A stretch of DNA of 64,000 nucleotides, taken from assembly GCF_002741055.1 (NCBI RefSeq), contig NZ_CP016809.1, positions 1,506,001-1,570,000 on the forward strand. Reading direction: 5' to 3'. Source of the DNA: Paenibacillus ihbetae (GTDB lineage Bacteria > Bacillota > Bacilli > Paenibacillales > Paenibacillaceae). This document shows, in pieces, positions 18,145 to 28,261 of this stretch; the first letter of the stretch is position 1, and each line of letters opens with the position of its first letter. The notes beneath the pieces were generated by a model. That model ran no database searches and was not told the origin of the DNA. It saw nothing but the letters and a program-made list of their open reading frames with translations. A program made the position numbers and the translations under genes.

Positions 18145-19290
18145 CTATTTACGCAGCCGTTTAAGGATGGTTTCAATTTTTTGGGCCGTGAACTCCATTT
18201 CTTGAGTAGTATTACCCAAACCGAAACTAAATCGAATCGCAGAACGCAAAATCGGATCCGGAAGCTTCATGGCCTGAAGCACATGCGAGATCTCCAGCGA
18301 GCCCGAAGTGCAGGCCGAGCCGCTTGCAGCCGCTATGCCTTCCATGTCCAGATTCATCAGCATCGTCTCGGTGCTGACGCCGGGAAAGCTGAGATTCAGC
18401 ACATGCGGGAGATAATATTCCTGGCTTCCGTTGATCGAAAAGGCCTCCTCGCCGATCAACCGGCGAAGCTCCTCGAGCAGCGTTTGCCGCAGCAGCCGAT
18501 AATGCGCAAGCCGCTTGTCAATCCCGTTAACGGCCAGCTCCGCTGCCGCCGCAAATCCGGCAATTCCCGCCATATTCTCCGTTCCGGCACGGCGCTTCTT
18601 CTCCTGCAGCCCGCCGAATAGGCGCGGCGACAAGCTCAACCCCCGTTTGACCACCAAAGCGCCGACGCCCTGCGGGCCGTTGATTTTGTGAGCGGAGAAG
18701 CTCCACAGATCCACGGGGAGGTCTCGGCAGGAGATCCGCGCAGAACCCAGCGCCTGAACGGCGTCCGTATGAAAGACGACGCCCCGGCTTGCGCACAGCT
18801 CGCCGATCTCGGCTATCGGCTGGATGGTGCCCACTTCATTATTTCCGTACATAATCGTGACGAGCACGGTATTCTCCTTGATGGCACCGGCGATGTCCTC
18901 CACCGATACGCGACCGGTACGGTCGACCGGAATATAAGTAACCTCGCAGCCTTTCTTCTCCAGCTCTTGGCAGGCATGAAGCACCGCATGATGCTCCACC
19001 GCGGAAGTAATGACATGCTTGCCGCTTACTCCAGCCGCCTCGACGATGCCGAAGATAGCCAGATTATCGCTCTCGGTGCCGCCGGAGGTAAATACCAGCT
19101 CATCCGATTGGCACCCCAAAAGGGACGCGATTTGATCCCGCGCCCCGTTCACAATCTTCTTCGCTTCCCGTCCATACGCATGGACGCTCGAAGCATTGCC
19201 GTGCCAATTCGTCATGATGTCCATCATCGCTTCCGCGACCTCCGGGTGTACCGGCGTCGAGGCTGCATGATCCAAATACACGGTTTTCAT
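18145..19290 (-). CDS. iscS: cysteine desulfurase (IscS/YrvO-like)
   Basis: 381 residues. A PLP-dependent NifS-family enzyme that takes sulfur from cysteine. The PLP lysine is K202 in SFSAHKINGPQGVG, the catalytic cysteine C327 in SGSACTSGS, and the N-terminal motif is YLDHAASTP. In B. subtilis YrvO feeds sulfur to MnmA for 2-thiouridine in tRNA. Here mnmA lies 2 kb away on the opposite strand, with cymR and two small genes between, so the compact cymR-yrvO-mnmA arrangement is broken. A GTTAGGCGATT-type run precedes the gene, with no clear regulator site. Confidence 0.96.
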   Translation of the reverse strand: MKTVYLDHAASTPVHPEVAEAMMDIMTNWHGNASSVHAYGREAKKIVNGARDQIASLLGCQSDELVFTSGGTESDNLAIFGIVEAAGVSGKHVITSAVEHHAVLHACQELEKKGCEVTYIPVDRTGRVSVEDIAGAIKENTVLVTIMYGNNEVGTIQPIAEIGELCASRGVVFHTDAVQALGSARISCRDLPVDLWSFSAHKINGPQGVGALVVKRGLSLSPRLFGGLQEKKRRAGTENMAGIAGFAAAAELAVNGIDKRLAHYRLLRQTLLEELRRLIGEEAFSINGSQEYYLPHVLNLSFPGVSTETMLMNLDMEGIAAASGSACTSGSLEISHVLQAMKLPDPILRSAIRFSFGLGNTTQEMEFTAQKIETILKRLRK

Positions 19291-19725
19291 GTTTATTCAC
19301 ACACCTTGATATTAGTCGAGTATTCACAGTCCGGCGAAAGGCGATTAGGCGGTTAGGCGATTCGTCACTTCATCGTGACCCGCGCCCGAATGCCGGGAAT
19401 GTGATTTTTATGCTATAGCGAAAGCAGGGGAGCTTCGCAGCAAAATTGTAAGTCCTCAAAGAGATTGAATGTTTAATGATAAACTCATCGGCTTCTTTCA
19501 TGGATCTATATAAGCGCAGGAGGACCCGTTCAGGCCTTTGGCTCGTGGAAGTTCTTTTTATCACAACCCGATAATAGCATATACGATGAGTCTTCGCTCC
19601 GCAACTTATCATGAAAAATTTCTGAAACAAAAGCAACAAAAATCATTGTCATGATAAGCCGCTTCCCTGCACGCAAAAACGGAAATCAACAACGGATCAA
19701 GTATAACGGCCAAGGAGCCTATTTT
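19291..19725. other. gene-free gap upstream of iscS
   Basis: About 435 bases. A minus-strand open frame at 19370-19639 (89 codons) has no ribosome binding site and a composition unlike neighbouring genes. A small palindrome GTCACTTCATCGTGAC lies at about 19364-19379 and a short GGCGATTAGGCGGTTAGGCGATT run just before it. I see no other signal. Confidence 0.5.
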
Positions 19726-20037
19726 CTATAGACTTTCTTTCTTAAAGCTCGTTTCTCCAAAGCTCCAGCTGCTCGTATTATTTAAGCTTCCCTTATTCAA
19801 TGGAAGAGACACGACTAATTGCAGTTTAATCAACGCTTGCTCAAGGATCTCCAAGGGGTCATCGGAATCCGTCATCCTTTCGCAAATTTCGATAGCTTCT
19901 TTGACGGCAGCATCGAGCGTATCCGCCCGTTGTTTCTCGAGTGCTGCTCTCTCGAGCCAATATTTTAGCGCGGCAGAATTGCTGTCCTCATCAAACGAAT
20001 GGCAATTATTCTTATCCTCTTGCCAGTCTCTAGTCAT
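19726..20037 (-). CDS. hypothetical protein
   Basis: 103 residues, which I do not recognise. The N-terminal half is hydrophilic and probably helical (ALKYWLERAALEKQRADTLDAAVKEAIEICERM), which could form a short coiled coil; the last 30 residues are rich in Ser and Asn. AAAGGGGAG lies five bases before ATG, good support for translation. It is on the same strand as iscS but separated by 435 bases. Base composition is more AT-rich than the neighbours, so recent arrival is possible. Confidence 0.6.
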   Translation of the reverse strand: MTRDWQEDKNNCHSFDEDSNSAALKYWLERAALEKQRADTLDAAVKEAIEICERMTDSDDPLEILEQALIKLQLVVSLPLNKGSLNNTSSWSFGETSFKKESL

Positions 20038-20118
20038 TATTTCTCCCCTTTCTAGTCAATGTTATAACTACTTGTCCGCCATCATTAGCGCCCCCCCAAA
20101 TTTTTTCCCCTTCATTAA

Positions 20119-20174
20119 CTAGTTAAGATCTTTCCGTTCAATAACAGCTAGTTAAAGGTCTTTCTATTCAATAA
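20119..20174. repeat. imperfect direct repeat, 2 x 28 bases
   Basis: CTAGTTAAGATCTTTCCGTT with CAATAA at 20119-20144, and CTAGTTAAAGGTCTTTCTAT with CAATAA at 20148-20174, differ at a few positions. They lie in the gap between two divergent small genes of unknown function, in an AT-rich stretch, and could be an operator pair or an insertion scar. Confidence 0.6.
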
Positions 20175-20258
20175 AGAAACTATAAAGCTTACGTTAGAGG
20201 GCTCTCGGTCATCTCCATTAGTAGTGCTCTCTTGTCATCCAAAGAAAGAAACCATGGC

Positions 20259-20510
20259 ATGTCCGAAGAGACGGATTCGATATGGAACGAAGAGCTAGGA
20301 AAAGTTGAACATGTCGGATGGAGCTTCACGGGTCGGATAGACTTACCTCAGCCGGAAGGCGTGTGGAGCGATCAGCTAGCTAAAAAGCAATGGAGTTTAA
20401 ACTTCCAAATTGAAGCGGAGTCAATCTGTAAAAAAACGTGGGTTCATGTTATGGATCAAGGGATACCACAGAGTAACGCAATACCCCTTGATGATGCGGC
20501 TCAGCAATAA
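20259..20510 (+). CDS. hypothetical small protein
   Basis: 83 residues from ATG at 20259; the frame is open to a TTG at 20232. The composition is normal for a soluble protein (many Trp: VGWSF, GVWSDQ, KKQWSLNF, KTWVHVMD) with alternating hydrophobic residues that suggest beta strands. No family is recognised. The ribosome binding site is weak (AAAGAAAGAA). It ends 15 bases before the end of convergent cymR. I include it because the codon pattern looks coding, at moderate confidence. Confidence 0.45.
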   Translation: MSEETDSIWNEELGKVEHVGWSFTGRIDLPQPEGVWSDQLAKKQWSLNFQIEAESICKKTWVHVMDQGIPQSNAIPLDDAAQQ

Positions 20511-20525
20511 TGCTCTGCCTTCGAA

Positions 20526-20945
20526 TTAAATGTAGAACATATAGTTGTCCGCAGCGGACTGTTCCTGGAAATTGATGAGGTTATCAAGCGTCGTGGAATC
20601 CAGTACCTCGGCGATGCTGTCGCGGATACGCAGCCACAAATCCCGCTTTGCCGGATCGTCTTCTTCCGTAAAATCCACCGGGGAGATCGGCCCTTCCAGG
20701 ACACGGATGACGTCGCCAGCGGTAATCGAAGCCGGATCACGGGATAAAATGTAACCGCCGTATGCGCCGCGAATGCTCTTGACCAGACCTGCGTTCCGAA
20801 GCGGCGCGATCAACTGCTCCAGATAATGCTCCGAGAGCTGATTCTTCTCCGCGATGCTTTTCAGCGAGGTCGGGCCTTCGCCGAATTTGGCGGCCAGTTC
20901 CATCATAATCGTCAATCCGTACCTTCCTTTTGTTGATATCTTCAA
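20526..20945 (-). CDS. cymR: Rrf2 family transcriptional regulator, CymR-like
   Basis: 139 residues from a TTG start (AGAGGTG upstream), matching the 138 residues of B. subtilis CymR. The winged-helix part reads KISTKGRYGLTIMMELAAKF, then SIAEKNQLSEHYLEQLIAPL and SIRGAYGGYILSRDP. There is no cysteine trio as in the Fe-S sensing IscR, which fits CymR, the repressor of cysteine and sulfur uptake genes that acts with CysK. It is placed near iscS as in Bacillus. The frame extends upstream by 33 codons, which is not supported by a start site. The gap between cymR and mnmA (about 300 bases) must hold both promoters; I could not fix either. Confidence 0.9.
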   Translation of the reverse strand: MKISTKGRYGLTIMMELAAKFGEGPTSLKSIAEKNQLSEHYLEQLIAPLRNAGLVKSIRGAYGGYILSRDPASITAGDVIRVLEGPISPVDFTEEDDPAKRDLWLRIRDSIAEVLDSTTLDNLINFQEQSAADNYMFYI

Positions 20946-21205
20946 AGGTGACACCTCTTTCGAAAATTTGTATATGATGTCCATACTTGAACATGCTGTT
21001 AGGGGAATCGGATAACACGATAAATACGGTAAACGCATGCTCAATTCCTGCTAATTCTGAGTTTTCTCCGTATTCCGATCATTACCCTCAGCTTATGGTA
21101 CCATATCCTGAATGGCAATGGGTAATAATCCGGGTCAAATCGTAAAAATTTGTTCACCCTGAGTGGACATAACCAAGCATGGGAACCTTGGCGAAAGTAT
21201 GTTAA

Positions 21206-22357
<1,152 letters not shown>

Positions 22358-22416
22358 TCCGCCGGCACAATAGGAAGCCCTTGATTGCCGGGCTAGATCG
22401 GATCAAAGCTTCAATA

Positions 22417-22476
22417 AAAATGCACCTCTGTCATACCTCACCGGAAAGTGGTGAGGTGACGACGGAGGTGCATTTT
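22417..22476 (+). terminator. terminator of mnmA
   Basis: A long hairpin: AAAATGCACCTC pairs with GAGGTGCATTTT and an inner stem ACCTCACC pairs with GGTGAGGT, followed by a T-run. It lies 60 bases after the stop codon. Confidence 0.92.
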
Positions 22477-22630
22477 TTCTGCCGGAGTGAGTCTCAAATG
22501 CCCAACCCGCTATTCCATGTCGGCAGCCATGTTTCTATGGATGGAGGGCCATTATACGTACAACGTCGGGCTCTGGGTTAGTAACCAAGTTTTTAGGGTC
22601 GCAAATTTCTATGGTCAGCACAGCAAGTCC

Positions 22631-22710
22631 TATGGTCTGCAAGTTCTGTGGTCTGCAAGTTCTGTGGTCTGCAAGTTCTGTGGTCTGCAAGTTCTATGGT
22701 CTGCAAGTTA
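22631..22710. repeat. five tandem copies of a 16-base unit
   Basis: The unit TGTGGTCTGCAAGTTC is repeated five times head to tail; the first and last copies have TA instead of TG at the start. The period is not a multiple of three. Open frames across it give a repetitive Cys/Gly/Leu translation that I consider noncoding. There are no variable spacers, so it is not a CRISPR array. Confidence 0.95.
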
Positions 22711-22824
22711 AGGCCTCAACGGAGCAGGCGGAATCATGCCGGAAAAGCGCCAGCGCTCTCCTTTGTCCGCTAATTTTTACGACTTCGAAAATTATTCCAG
22801 GAAATTAGAGGACAACAGAGATTG

Positions 22825-23124
22825 GAGACATGATCCGCATGCGGAGTGATGTTGTCACACAACCGGACTTGTGAAGACACTCATACCCATCGAGGCATGA
22901 TCCGCATCCGAAGTGATGTTACACAACGGAACTTGCGAAGACACTCATACTCGAGACATGAAGCGTACGCGGAGTCATGTCACACAACCGGACTTGCGAT
23001 GACACTCATGCTCGAGACATGATCCGCATGCAGTGTGATGCTACACAATGGGACCTGCGAAGACACTCATGCTCGAGACATGATCCGCATGCGAAGTGAT
23101 GTTACACAACGGGACTTGTAAAGT
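22825..23124. repeat. five tandem copies of an about 61-base unit
   Basis: Units begin with GAGACATGATCCGCATGCG at 22825, 22892, 22953, 23014 and 23075. The first spacing is 67 and the others 61 bases. Each unit contains ACACAAC-GGACTTGCGAAG and ACACTCATGCTC. Copies differ at about 10-20 percent of positions. The array ends just before nrdG, so it lies in the 3' flank of the nrdDG operon. No open frame of note runs through it. Confidence 0.92.
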
Positions 23125-23142
23125 ACACTTGGATGAACATAC

Positions 23143-23643
23143 TCATAACGCATACTCCGTGATTGCCCCTCTGCGCATGGTCTCCGCCACATCGATGAGC
23201 CGCTGATTAGAGCTCCCGCGATAGGGGAGCGACACATCCTTCAGCTCAAGCACGAACCGGCCGTCGACAATGACGTCGCACAGCAGCGCCAGCTCACGCC
23301 GCTCCGGGTGCCGCATAAGTGCCTCGAATGTAAAGCCTGTATAAGCCCATACGGTTTTGTCCGGACAGAGTGAACGAAAGCTCGCGACAAAGGCTGTGCA
23401 CTCCTCCGGCGAAAAAAACGGGTCGCCTCCGCATAGAGTCAATCCATCGATCAGAGGATTGGAGCCGATATCCCGAAGGATCCGTGCGGACACGTCCTCC
23501 GTAAAAGGAGCGCCTGCCTCAAAATCCCAAGACGCCGGGTTGAAGCAGCCGGGACAGGCGTGCCAGCAGCCGCTGATGAAGATCACTGCACGGAGCCCCT
23601 CTCCTTCGCTAATGCTCTCCGGAACGTAGCCGATCAGGTTCAC
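23143..23643 (-). CDS. nrdG: anaerobic ribonucleotide reductase activating protein
   Basis: 166 residues from a GTG whose first bases overlap the nrdD stop (GTGA), so translation is coupled. It is a radical SAM enzyme: C26-x3-C30-x2-C33 in SGCWHACPGCFN binds the 4Fe-4S cluster, and LCGGDPFF follows. It generates the glycyl radical on NrdD using S-adenosylmethionine. The longer open frame upstream lies inside nrdD and should not be used as start. No hairpin terminator follows before the 61-base repeat array. Confidence 0.96.
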   Translation of the reverse strand: MNLIGYVPESISEGEGLRAVIFISGCWHACPGCFNPASWDFEAGAPFTEDVSARILRDIGSNPLIDGLTLCGGDPFFSPEECTAFVASFRSLCPDKTVWAYTGFTFEALMRHPERRELALLCDVIVDGRFVLELKDVSLPYRGSSNQRLIDVAETMRRGAITEYAL

Positions 23644-25865
23644 AGGTGCTTCACCCGGTCTCTGACTTCCGCCTGCTTCGCGGAATTGAAACGCTCGGTA
23701 TAGCTGCCGGTCAAATACCCCGTCACCCTCCGCAGCCGCTGGAAGCGCCCATCCGTTTCGGATATCCCGCACTCCGGGCAAGAGCTGCCGATCACCCCCT
23801 CATGCCCGCAGCTTAGACAACGGTCGATCGGATGGTTCACGGAAAAATAGCCGATATCCGCATCCAAGGCAAAGCGAACGATGTCGAGGAAGGCCTTCGT
23901 GTTCAGCCGTGCGCTGCCGTCCAGCTCCACGTACGAGATCGCTCCGGCGTTGCACAGCTCGTGAAACGGAGCCTCGAGGCGGATTTTTCGGTAAGCGGGC
24001 AAGCTGTAATAGACGGGAATGTGAAAAGAATTTGTATAATACTCCCGGTCGGTAACCCCCTCAATAACGCCGTACTGCTTACGGTCCAGCTTCGTAAATT
24101 TCCCGGACAAGCCCTCTGCCGGTGTGGCAAACAAGGTGATGTTCAGGTTATGGGTTTCGCTGGCTTCATCGCATCGCCGCCGCATATGGCGCACAATCTC
24201 GAGGCCGAGCTGAAAGGCCGCCTCGTTCTCGCCGTGATGGCATCCGGTCAGCGCCTTCAGGCATTCGGCCAGCCCGATGAAGCCCACCGCCAATGTGCCG
24301 TGCTTGATGAGTTCCCTTACGCTATCCACCGGCGCGAGCTTCTCTCCGCCTTCCCATACACCCTCCCTCATCATGAAATCAGACGCCTTCGCCGGCTGTT
24401 CGGCTTGGATCCCGAAGCGGTGAACCAGTCCGGCTACAGCGATGTTTATAAAATCATCGAGCCTGGACAAAAAGCCTTCGAGATCCGGCTTCACCCGCTG
24501 CTGCAGGACGATGCCATGCTCGATCCCCAGCTTGACCAAATTGACGGTGTTGAAGGACAAGTTGCCTTTGCCGCTCAATCGGTTTCGCCCGAAGCGGTCG
24601 GCGATCGTCCGGGTTCGGCATCCCATCGTGGCAATGATGGTATCCGGGTCGTCCGGCTTGTAATACGGCAGGTTGAATGAAGCGTCCACATTGACGAAAT
24701 TCGGGTAAAGCCTGCGGCTGGAGCATTCGACCGCCTTCAGGAACAGGTCGTAGTTGGGCTCGCCCTCCGCCTGATTCACTCCCCGCTTGCACTGGAAAAT
24801 ATGCTGCGGAAAAATCGGCGTCTCCCCCCGCCCGAGTCCGTTCATCGTGGCATCCAGGAGCGCATGGGAAACCATGCGGCCTTCCGTTGAAGTGCACATG
24901 CCGTAATTCAGCGATGTGAACGGGATTTGCCCCCCGGCCCGGCTGCTCATCGTGTTCAGGTTGTGGATTAACGATTCGGCGGCCTGCTTCACTTCATTCA
25001 GCGTTTCCTCATAGGCATACCGGTAAATACGTGGGGCTATCTCCTTCAATCGGGGGTTGTCGATATACAATTCATCATCCTCCCAATCAGTTGTCCCTGC
25101 GGAAGATTCGGCATCTCCGAGATAAACAGCACCCTTGCGGAAGTGCCGCCGGAACGTTTGACCAACGTAAGGTGCGAGGTCCCAGTCGATTTTGTTCGCG
25201 GAGACGCCGCCGTACTGGCTGTTCTGCTGGGATTGGAAAATGATCGCCACGAGGGCCATCGCCGTCATGATGCTTTTCGGCGGCCGTACCGAACCGTTGC
25301 CGGTATTAAAGCCTTTGGCAAGCAGACGGTCAAAGGGGATGAAGATGCAGTTAGTCGTACCGAGCGTGTACTGATCCAGGTCATGGACGTAAATGGAGCC
25401 TTCCCGGACGGCATTCGCGAGCTCGGGAGGAAGCACAAAGCGTCTTGCCATCCACTTGCTGTACTCCGAGCCAATTCGGCTCATTTTTCCGCTGAACGAC
25501 TCGCCGTTTAAATTCGCATTCTCCCTTAGCAGATCGGGATCGGCCGACAAGAGCACATCGCTGCTGATTTTATACAGCTCGCCCCGCCTTATCCGCTCCA
25601 AATCCCGGGACTCCCGGTACTGCTGGTAAGCAGCAGCCACTTCCCGATATCCCTCCTGCCGCAAATGCCGAATGACCAGATCCTGAATTTCTTCGACCGT
25701 AACCCGTTCCTTTCCCCGCAACGCTTCGGTCGCGAATCCTGCGATCCGAACGGAGGCCTCCTTCCGCGCTTTGCCCTCAACGGCTGCAAAAGCTTTGTCT
25801 ATCGCATTCACGATCCTGCCAGCCTCAAAGGGCGCCCCGCTTCCATCAAGCTTGATAACCTTCAT
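23640..25865 (-). CDS. nrdD: anaerobic ribonucleoside-triphosphate reductase (class III)
   Basis: 741 residues. The N-terminal ATP-cone (about 1-90) is followed by the catalytic barrel, a zinc site CLSCGHEGVIGSSCPECG near 670-690, and the glycyl radical loop RVTGYL with G716. It reduces ribonucleoside triphosphates to deoxy forms without oxygen. Paired with nrdG; an AAGGAG site lies 12 bases before ATG. Upstream are two NrdR-box-like sites, so NrdR control is likely. The presence of this operon points to growth or survival without oxygen. Confidence 0.97.
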   Translation of the reverse strand: MKVIKLDGSGAPFEAGRIVNAIDKAFAAVEGKARKEASVRIAGFATEALRGKERVTVEEIQDLVIRHLRQEGYREVAAAYQQYRESRDLERIRRGELYKISSDVLLSADPDLLRENANLNGESFSGKMSRIGSEYSKWMARRFVLPPELANAVREGSIYVHDLDQYTLGTTNCIFIPFDRLLAKGFNTGNGSVRPPKSIMTAMALVAIIFQSQQNSQYGGVSANKIDWDLAPYVGQTFRRHFRKGAVYLGDAESSAGTTDWEDDELYIDNPRLKEIAPRIYRYAYEETLNEVKQAAESLIHNLNTMSSRAGGQIPFTSLNYGMCTSTEGRMVSHALLDATMNGLGRGETPIFPQHIFQCKRGVNQAEGEPNYDLFLKAVECSSRRLYPNFVNVDASFNLPYYKPDDPDTIIATMGCRTRTIADRFGRNRLSGKGNLSFNTVNLVKLGIEHGIVLQQRVKPDLEGFLSRLDDFINIAVAGLVHRFGIQAEQPAKASDFMMREGVWEGGEKLAPVDSVRELIKHGTLAVGFIGLAECLKALTGCHHGENEAAFQLGLEIVRHMRRRCDEASETHNLNITLFATPAEGLSGKFTKLDRKQYGVIEGVTDREYYTNSFHIPVYYSLPAYRKIRLEAPFHELCNAGAISYVELDGSARLNTKAFLDIVRFALDADIGYFSVNHPIDRCLSCGHEGVIGSSCPECGISETDGRFQRLRRVTGYLTGSYTERFNSAKQAEVRDRVKHL

Positions 25866-25901
25866 GTGTTATATCAGCTCCTTGTTCTCCAGTCATTACG
25901 A

Positions 25902-25949
25902 ACACCATATATAGTACACAAACATAATTTATAATCTATATATAGTATC
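25902..25949 (-). promoter_or_regulatory. double NrdR-box-like operator upstream of nrdDG
   Basis: Two 16-base sites, ACACCATATATAGTAC (25902-25917) and a site centred on CTATATATAG (25936-25945). Their 10-base cores (CCATATATAG and CTATATATAG) are 31 bases apart, i.e. three helical turns, which is the known spacing of NrdR box pairs (consensus ACACTATATATAGTGT). NrdR represses ribonucleotide reductase genes when dATP is plentiful. Confidence 0.82.
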
Positions 25950-26076
25950 AAGCTGTGATTTCGATCACGGTACACGAAAAAGATCGGTATCCAAGCAGGG
26001 TGTCCTTCCTTCGGCAGGACCGTTCGATGACGCCTTCAAGGGAGATTTTTGGGCTGAACGGGACCCGCGATCATGC

Positions 26077-26123
26077 AAAAAAAAGCGCCCTTCCGAATCC
26101 TGTAGGATCGTGAATAAGCGCTT
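26077..26123 (-). terminator. terminator of the PCYCGC lipoprotein gene
   Basis: On the minus strand AAGCGC pairs with GCGCTT and an inner GATCCT/AGGAT pair extends it; eight T follow. It lies 88 bases after the stop at 26211. The rest of the 25950-26210 gap shows no convincing gene. Confidence 0.88.
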
Positions 26124-26210
26124 AGGGGGTATCGAAGTCAATCTAGTTTGGCATCTCCTTACCCGGAGGGACACATCGCGCATTTTGCACGTTGTGCGGC
26201 AGGTCCGCCA

Positions 26211-26747
26211 TCAGCTCTCCGCCGGCGGCATCGGCGTAGGAGTCGGTTTTGCATAGCCGGTACCATATTTATCGTCAATCGTCTGGCGAATATCCGTTAA
26301 GCTCATGCCTTCACTGCTCATTTTTGCCGATTCGACCGCTATATCAAGGCATACACCGCATCGGGTGCCGTGATCATCCCATACGACGCTCCCGTCTTCG
26401 CGTATTTCATGAATAAAGCAGTTCAGATTGCTTTGATGTCCGGCACTTTCCCCGCAGCCGCAGTAGCAGGGAATATGTTTCAGCACGTCGCTTACCTGAG
26501 CGGACAATGCATACACGGTCTGAATTTCGCTTGTCTGGCCCTTTAGAAATTCAGGCAGCACATCGGCAGAAGCCGTCAGTTCCTGAAGGTCTCCGTTGGC
26601 CACTTGCGTCTGGTGTCCATGGGCATGCGCGGATTCCGCAGCCTGTCCGCCAGGTGCCTGCTCCTCGCCGCTCTTGGCTGAACAACCGCCCAGAACGACA
26701 CCGATCGATAACAGTAATATGACAAAGCTCCGTTTCCCTATTCTCAT
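26211..26747 (-). CDS. PCYCGC-motif putative lipoprotein
   Basis: 178 residues from the ATG at 26747, chosen because GAGGAGG lies six bases upstream (the ATG at 26753 touches that site). The lipobox VLGGC near residue 21 marks it as a lipoprotein. A His-rich stretch (SAHAHGHQTQ) follows. The family motif is PCYCGCGESAGHQSNLNCF, with a further GTRCGVCLD; these cysteines could bind a metal. The family is common in Bacillales and has no established role. The last 12 residues are a Pro/Thr tail. It is downstream of rarA with 83 bases between. Confidence 0.9.
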   Translation of the reverse strand: MRIGKRSFVILLLSIGVVLGGCSAKSGEEQAPGGQAAESAHAHGHQTQVANGDLQELTASADVLPEFLKGQTSEIQTVYALSAQVSDVLKHIPCYCGCGESAGHQSNLNCFIHEIREDGSVVWDDHGTRCGVCLDIAVESAKMSSEGMSLTDIRQTIDDKYGTGYAKPTPTPMPPAES

Positions 26748-26830
26748 CTTCATCCTCCTCTAACTCAATAGGCTGCACCGGAAAAGCTGTTCGCATCTCA
26801 CACACCCGAGTCCCTTCTTACCGAAAAAGC

Positions 26831-28138
26831 CTATTGTTCGCGTCTAAGCCGCTGGTTGTGGGCGATCTTCGCCTCATTCCCTTGCTCCGTCGCCTGGTAG
26901 AACACCCGATTGGACAGCTCCTTCGGCAAATACTCCTGCTTCACGTAATGCCCCGGGTAATCATGCGGGTATTTGTATCCGACATGTCCGAGCTTGATGG
27001 CTCCCTGGTAATGCGCGTCCCGCAAATGCAGCGGAACCTCCGCCGATTTCACCTCGTCCATGGCCGCCATGGCGCGAGATATCGCCTCCACGACCGCATT
27101 GGACTTCGGACTCTCTACCGCGAACAATATCGCCTGGACAACGTTCAGCTTCGCTTCCGGCCAGCCGTTGTTCCGGTAAGCCTCCAAGGCGCTGACCGCC
27201 TGGACCATCGCCTGCGGATTGGCAAGGCCGATATCCTCGCTGCTTGCGGCAATGAGCCGCCGGATGAACACCATCGGGTCCATCCCCAGCTTTTCGACCG
27301 CGTACAGGAACCAGAACACCGCCGCATCGCTCGAGCCACGAATGCTCTTATGGAAAGCGGACAGAACGTCGTACTGCGTGGATTCATCCGCCTTCACGAG
27401 CGGCTTGCGGATCGACTCCTCGGCCACATCAAGCGTAATATGAACGGCGCCGCTTTCATCCGGGGGCGTAGTCATAGCGGCTAGTTCGAGGGCGTTCAAG
27501 GCACGGCGGATGTCGCCGTTAGCCATCGTTGCGATATGCTCCAGCGCCTCGTCATCTGCTTTCAAATCCATATAGCCAAGTCCCTTGTCGGAATCGGTCA
27601 GCGCGCGCCGCATCGCAATCAGCGAATGCTCCTTGGTCAAAGACTGCAATTGAAACAACGTGGACCGGCTCATCAAGGCCCCGTTCACGTAATGAAAAGG
27701 GTTTTCCGTTGTCGCTCCGATGAAGATGATGGTCCCGTTCTCAACCGCCGGCAGCAGCGCATCCTGCCTCGAACTATTGAATCGGTGGACCTCGTCCAGA
27801 AACAAAATCGTTTTCGTTCCGTACAGGCTGCGGTTGCTCTGAGCCTGGTCAATGACTTCCCGCACATCTTTAACCGAAGCCTCTACCGCATTAAGCCGGA
27901 CAAAATGGCCTTGGGTCTGCTGTGAAATAATATGCGCGAGCGTCGTTTTGCCGCATCCGGGAGGACCGTACAGCAAAATAGAGGACACCTGATCCGCTTC
28001 GATGGCTCGGCGGAGCAGCTTCCCCGGTCCGATAATATGCTCTTGTCCTATATATTCATCCAGCGAAACCGGCCGCATCCGGTCGGCCAGCAGCCTGGAA
28101 TCCCGGTCGGCTTCCCGTCCGTAACTGAATAAGTCCAT
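26831..28138 (-). CDS. rarA: replication-associated recombination protein RarA (MgsA)
   Basis: 435 residues. An AAA+ ATPase related to the clamp loader: Walker A GPPGCGKT at 58-65, Walker B ILFLDEVH at 111-118, sensor 1 GATTENP, and a C-terminal tetramerisation region ending in HYQGAIKLGHVGYKYPHDYPGH. It acts at stalled replication forks. AAGGAAG lies before ATG. In B. subtilis it is yrvN, between cymR and yrvM (tcdA); the same set of neighbours occurs here with additions. Confidence 0.96.
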   Translation of the reverse strand: MDLFSYGREADRDSRLLADRMRPVSLDEYIGQEHIIGPGKLLRRAIEADQVSSILLYGPPGCGKTTLAHIISQQTQGHFVRLNAVEASVKDVREVIDQAQSNRSLYGTKTILFLDEVHRFNSSRQDALLPAVENGTIIFIGATTENPFHYVNGALMSRSTLFQLQSLTKEHSLIAMRRALTDSDKGLGYMDLKADDEALEHIATMANGDIRRALNALELAAMTTPPDESGAVHITLDVAEESIRKPLVKADESTQYDVLSAFHKSIRGSSDAAVFWFLYAVEKLGMDPMVFIRRLIAASSEDIGLANPQAMVQAVSALEAYRNNGWPEAKLNVVQAILFAVESPKSNAVVEAISRAMAAMDEVKSAEVPLHLRDAHYQGAIKLGHVGYKYPHDYPGHYVKQEYLPKELSNRVFYQATEQGNEAKIAHNQRLRREQ

Positions 28139-28261
28139 GTGCTACACTTCCTTGTCTGTAGATCAATCGTCGGCCAACCCTGGCCCTTAAAATCCATCAC
28201 CCTCTATCATATCATATCCGCAGCGGGCTTGCCCGTACTGCCCGAGCGTTGAACGGCCGCG

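Noticed and set aside
19370..19639. 89-codon open frame upstream of iscS
   Set aside because: No ribosome binding site and a composition unlike coding DNA of this genome; kept only as part of the gap description.
22825..23124. CRISPR array
   Set aside because: The units are tandem copies without unique spacers, and no cas genes are near.
25965..26183. 72-codon open frame upstream of nrdD
   Set aside because: It contains the terminator hairpin at 26077-26123 and has no ribosome binding site.
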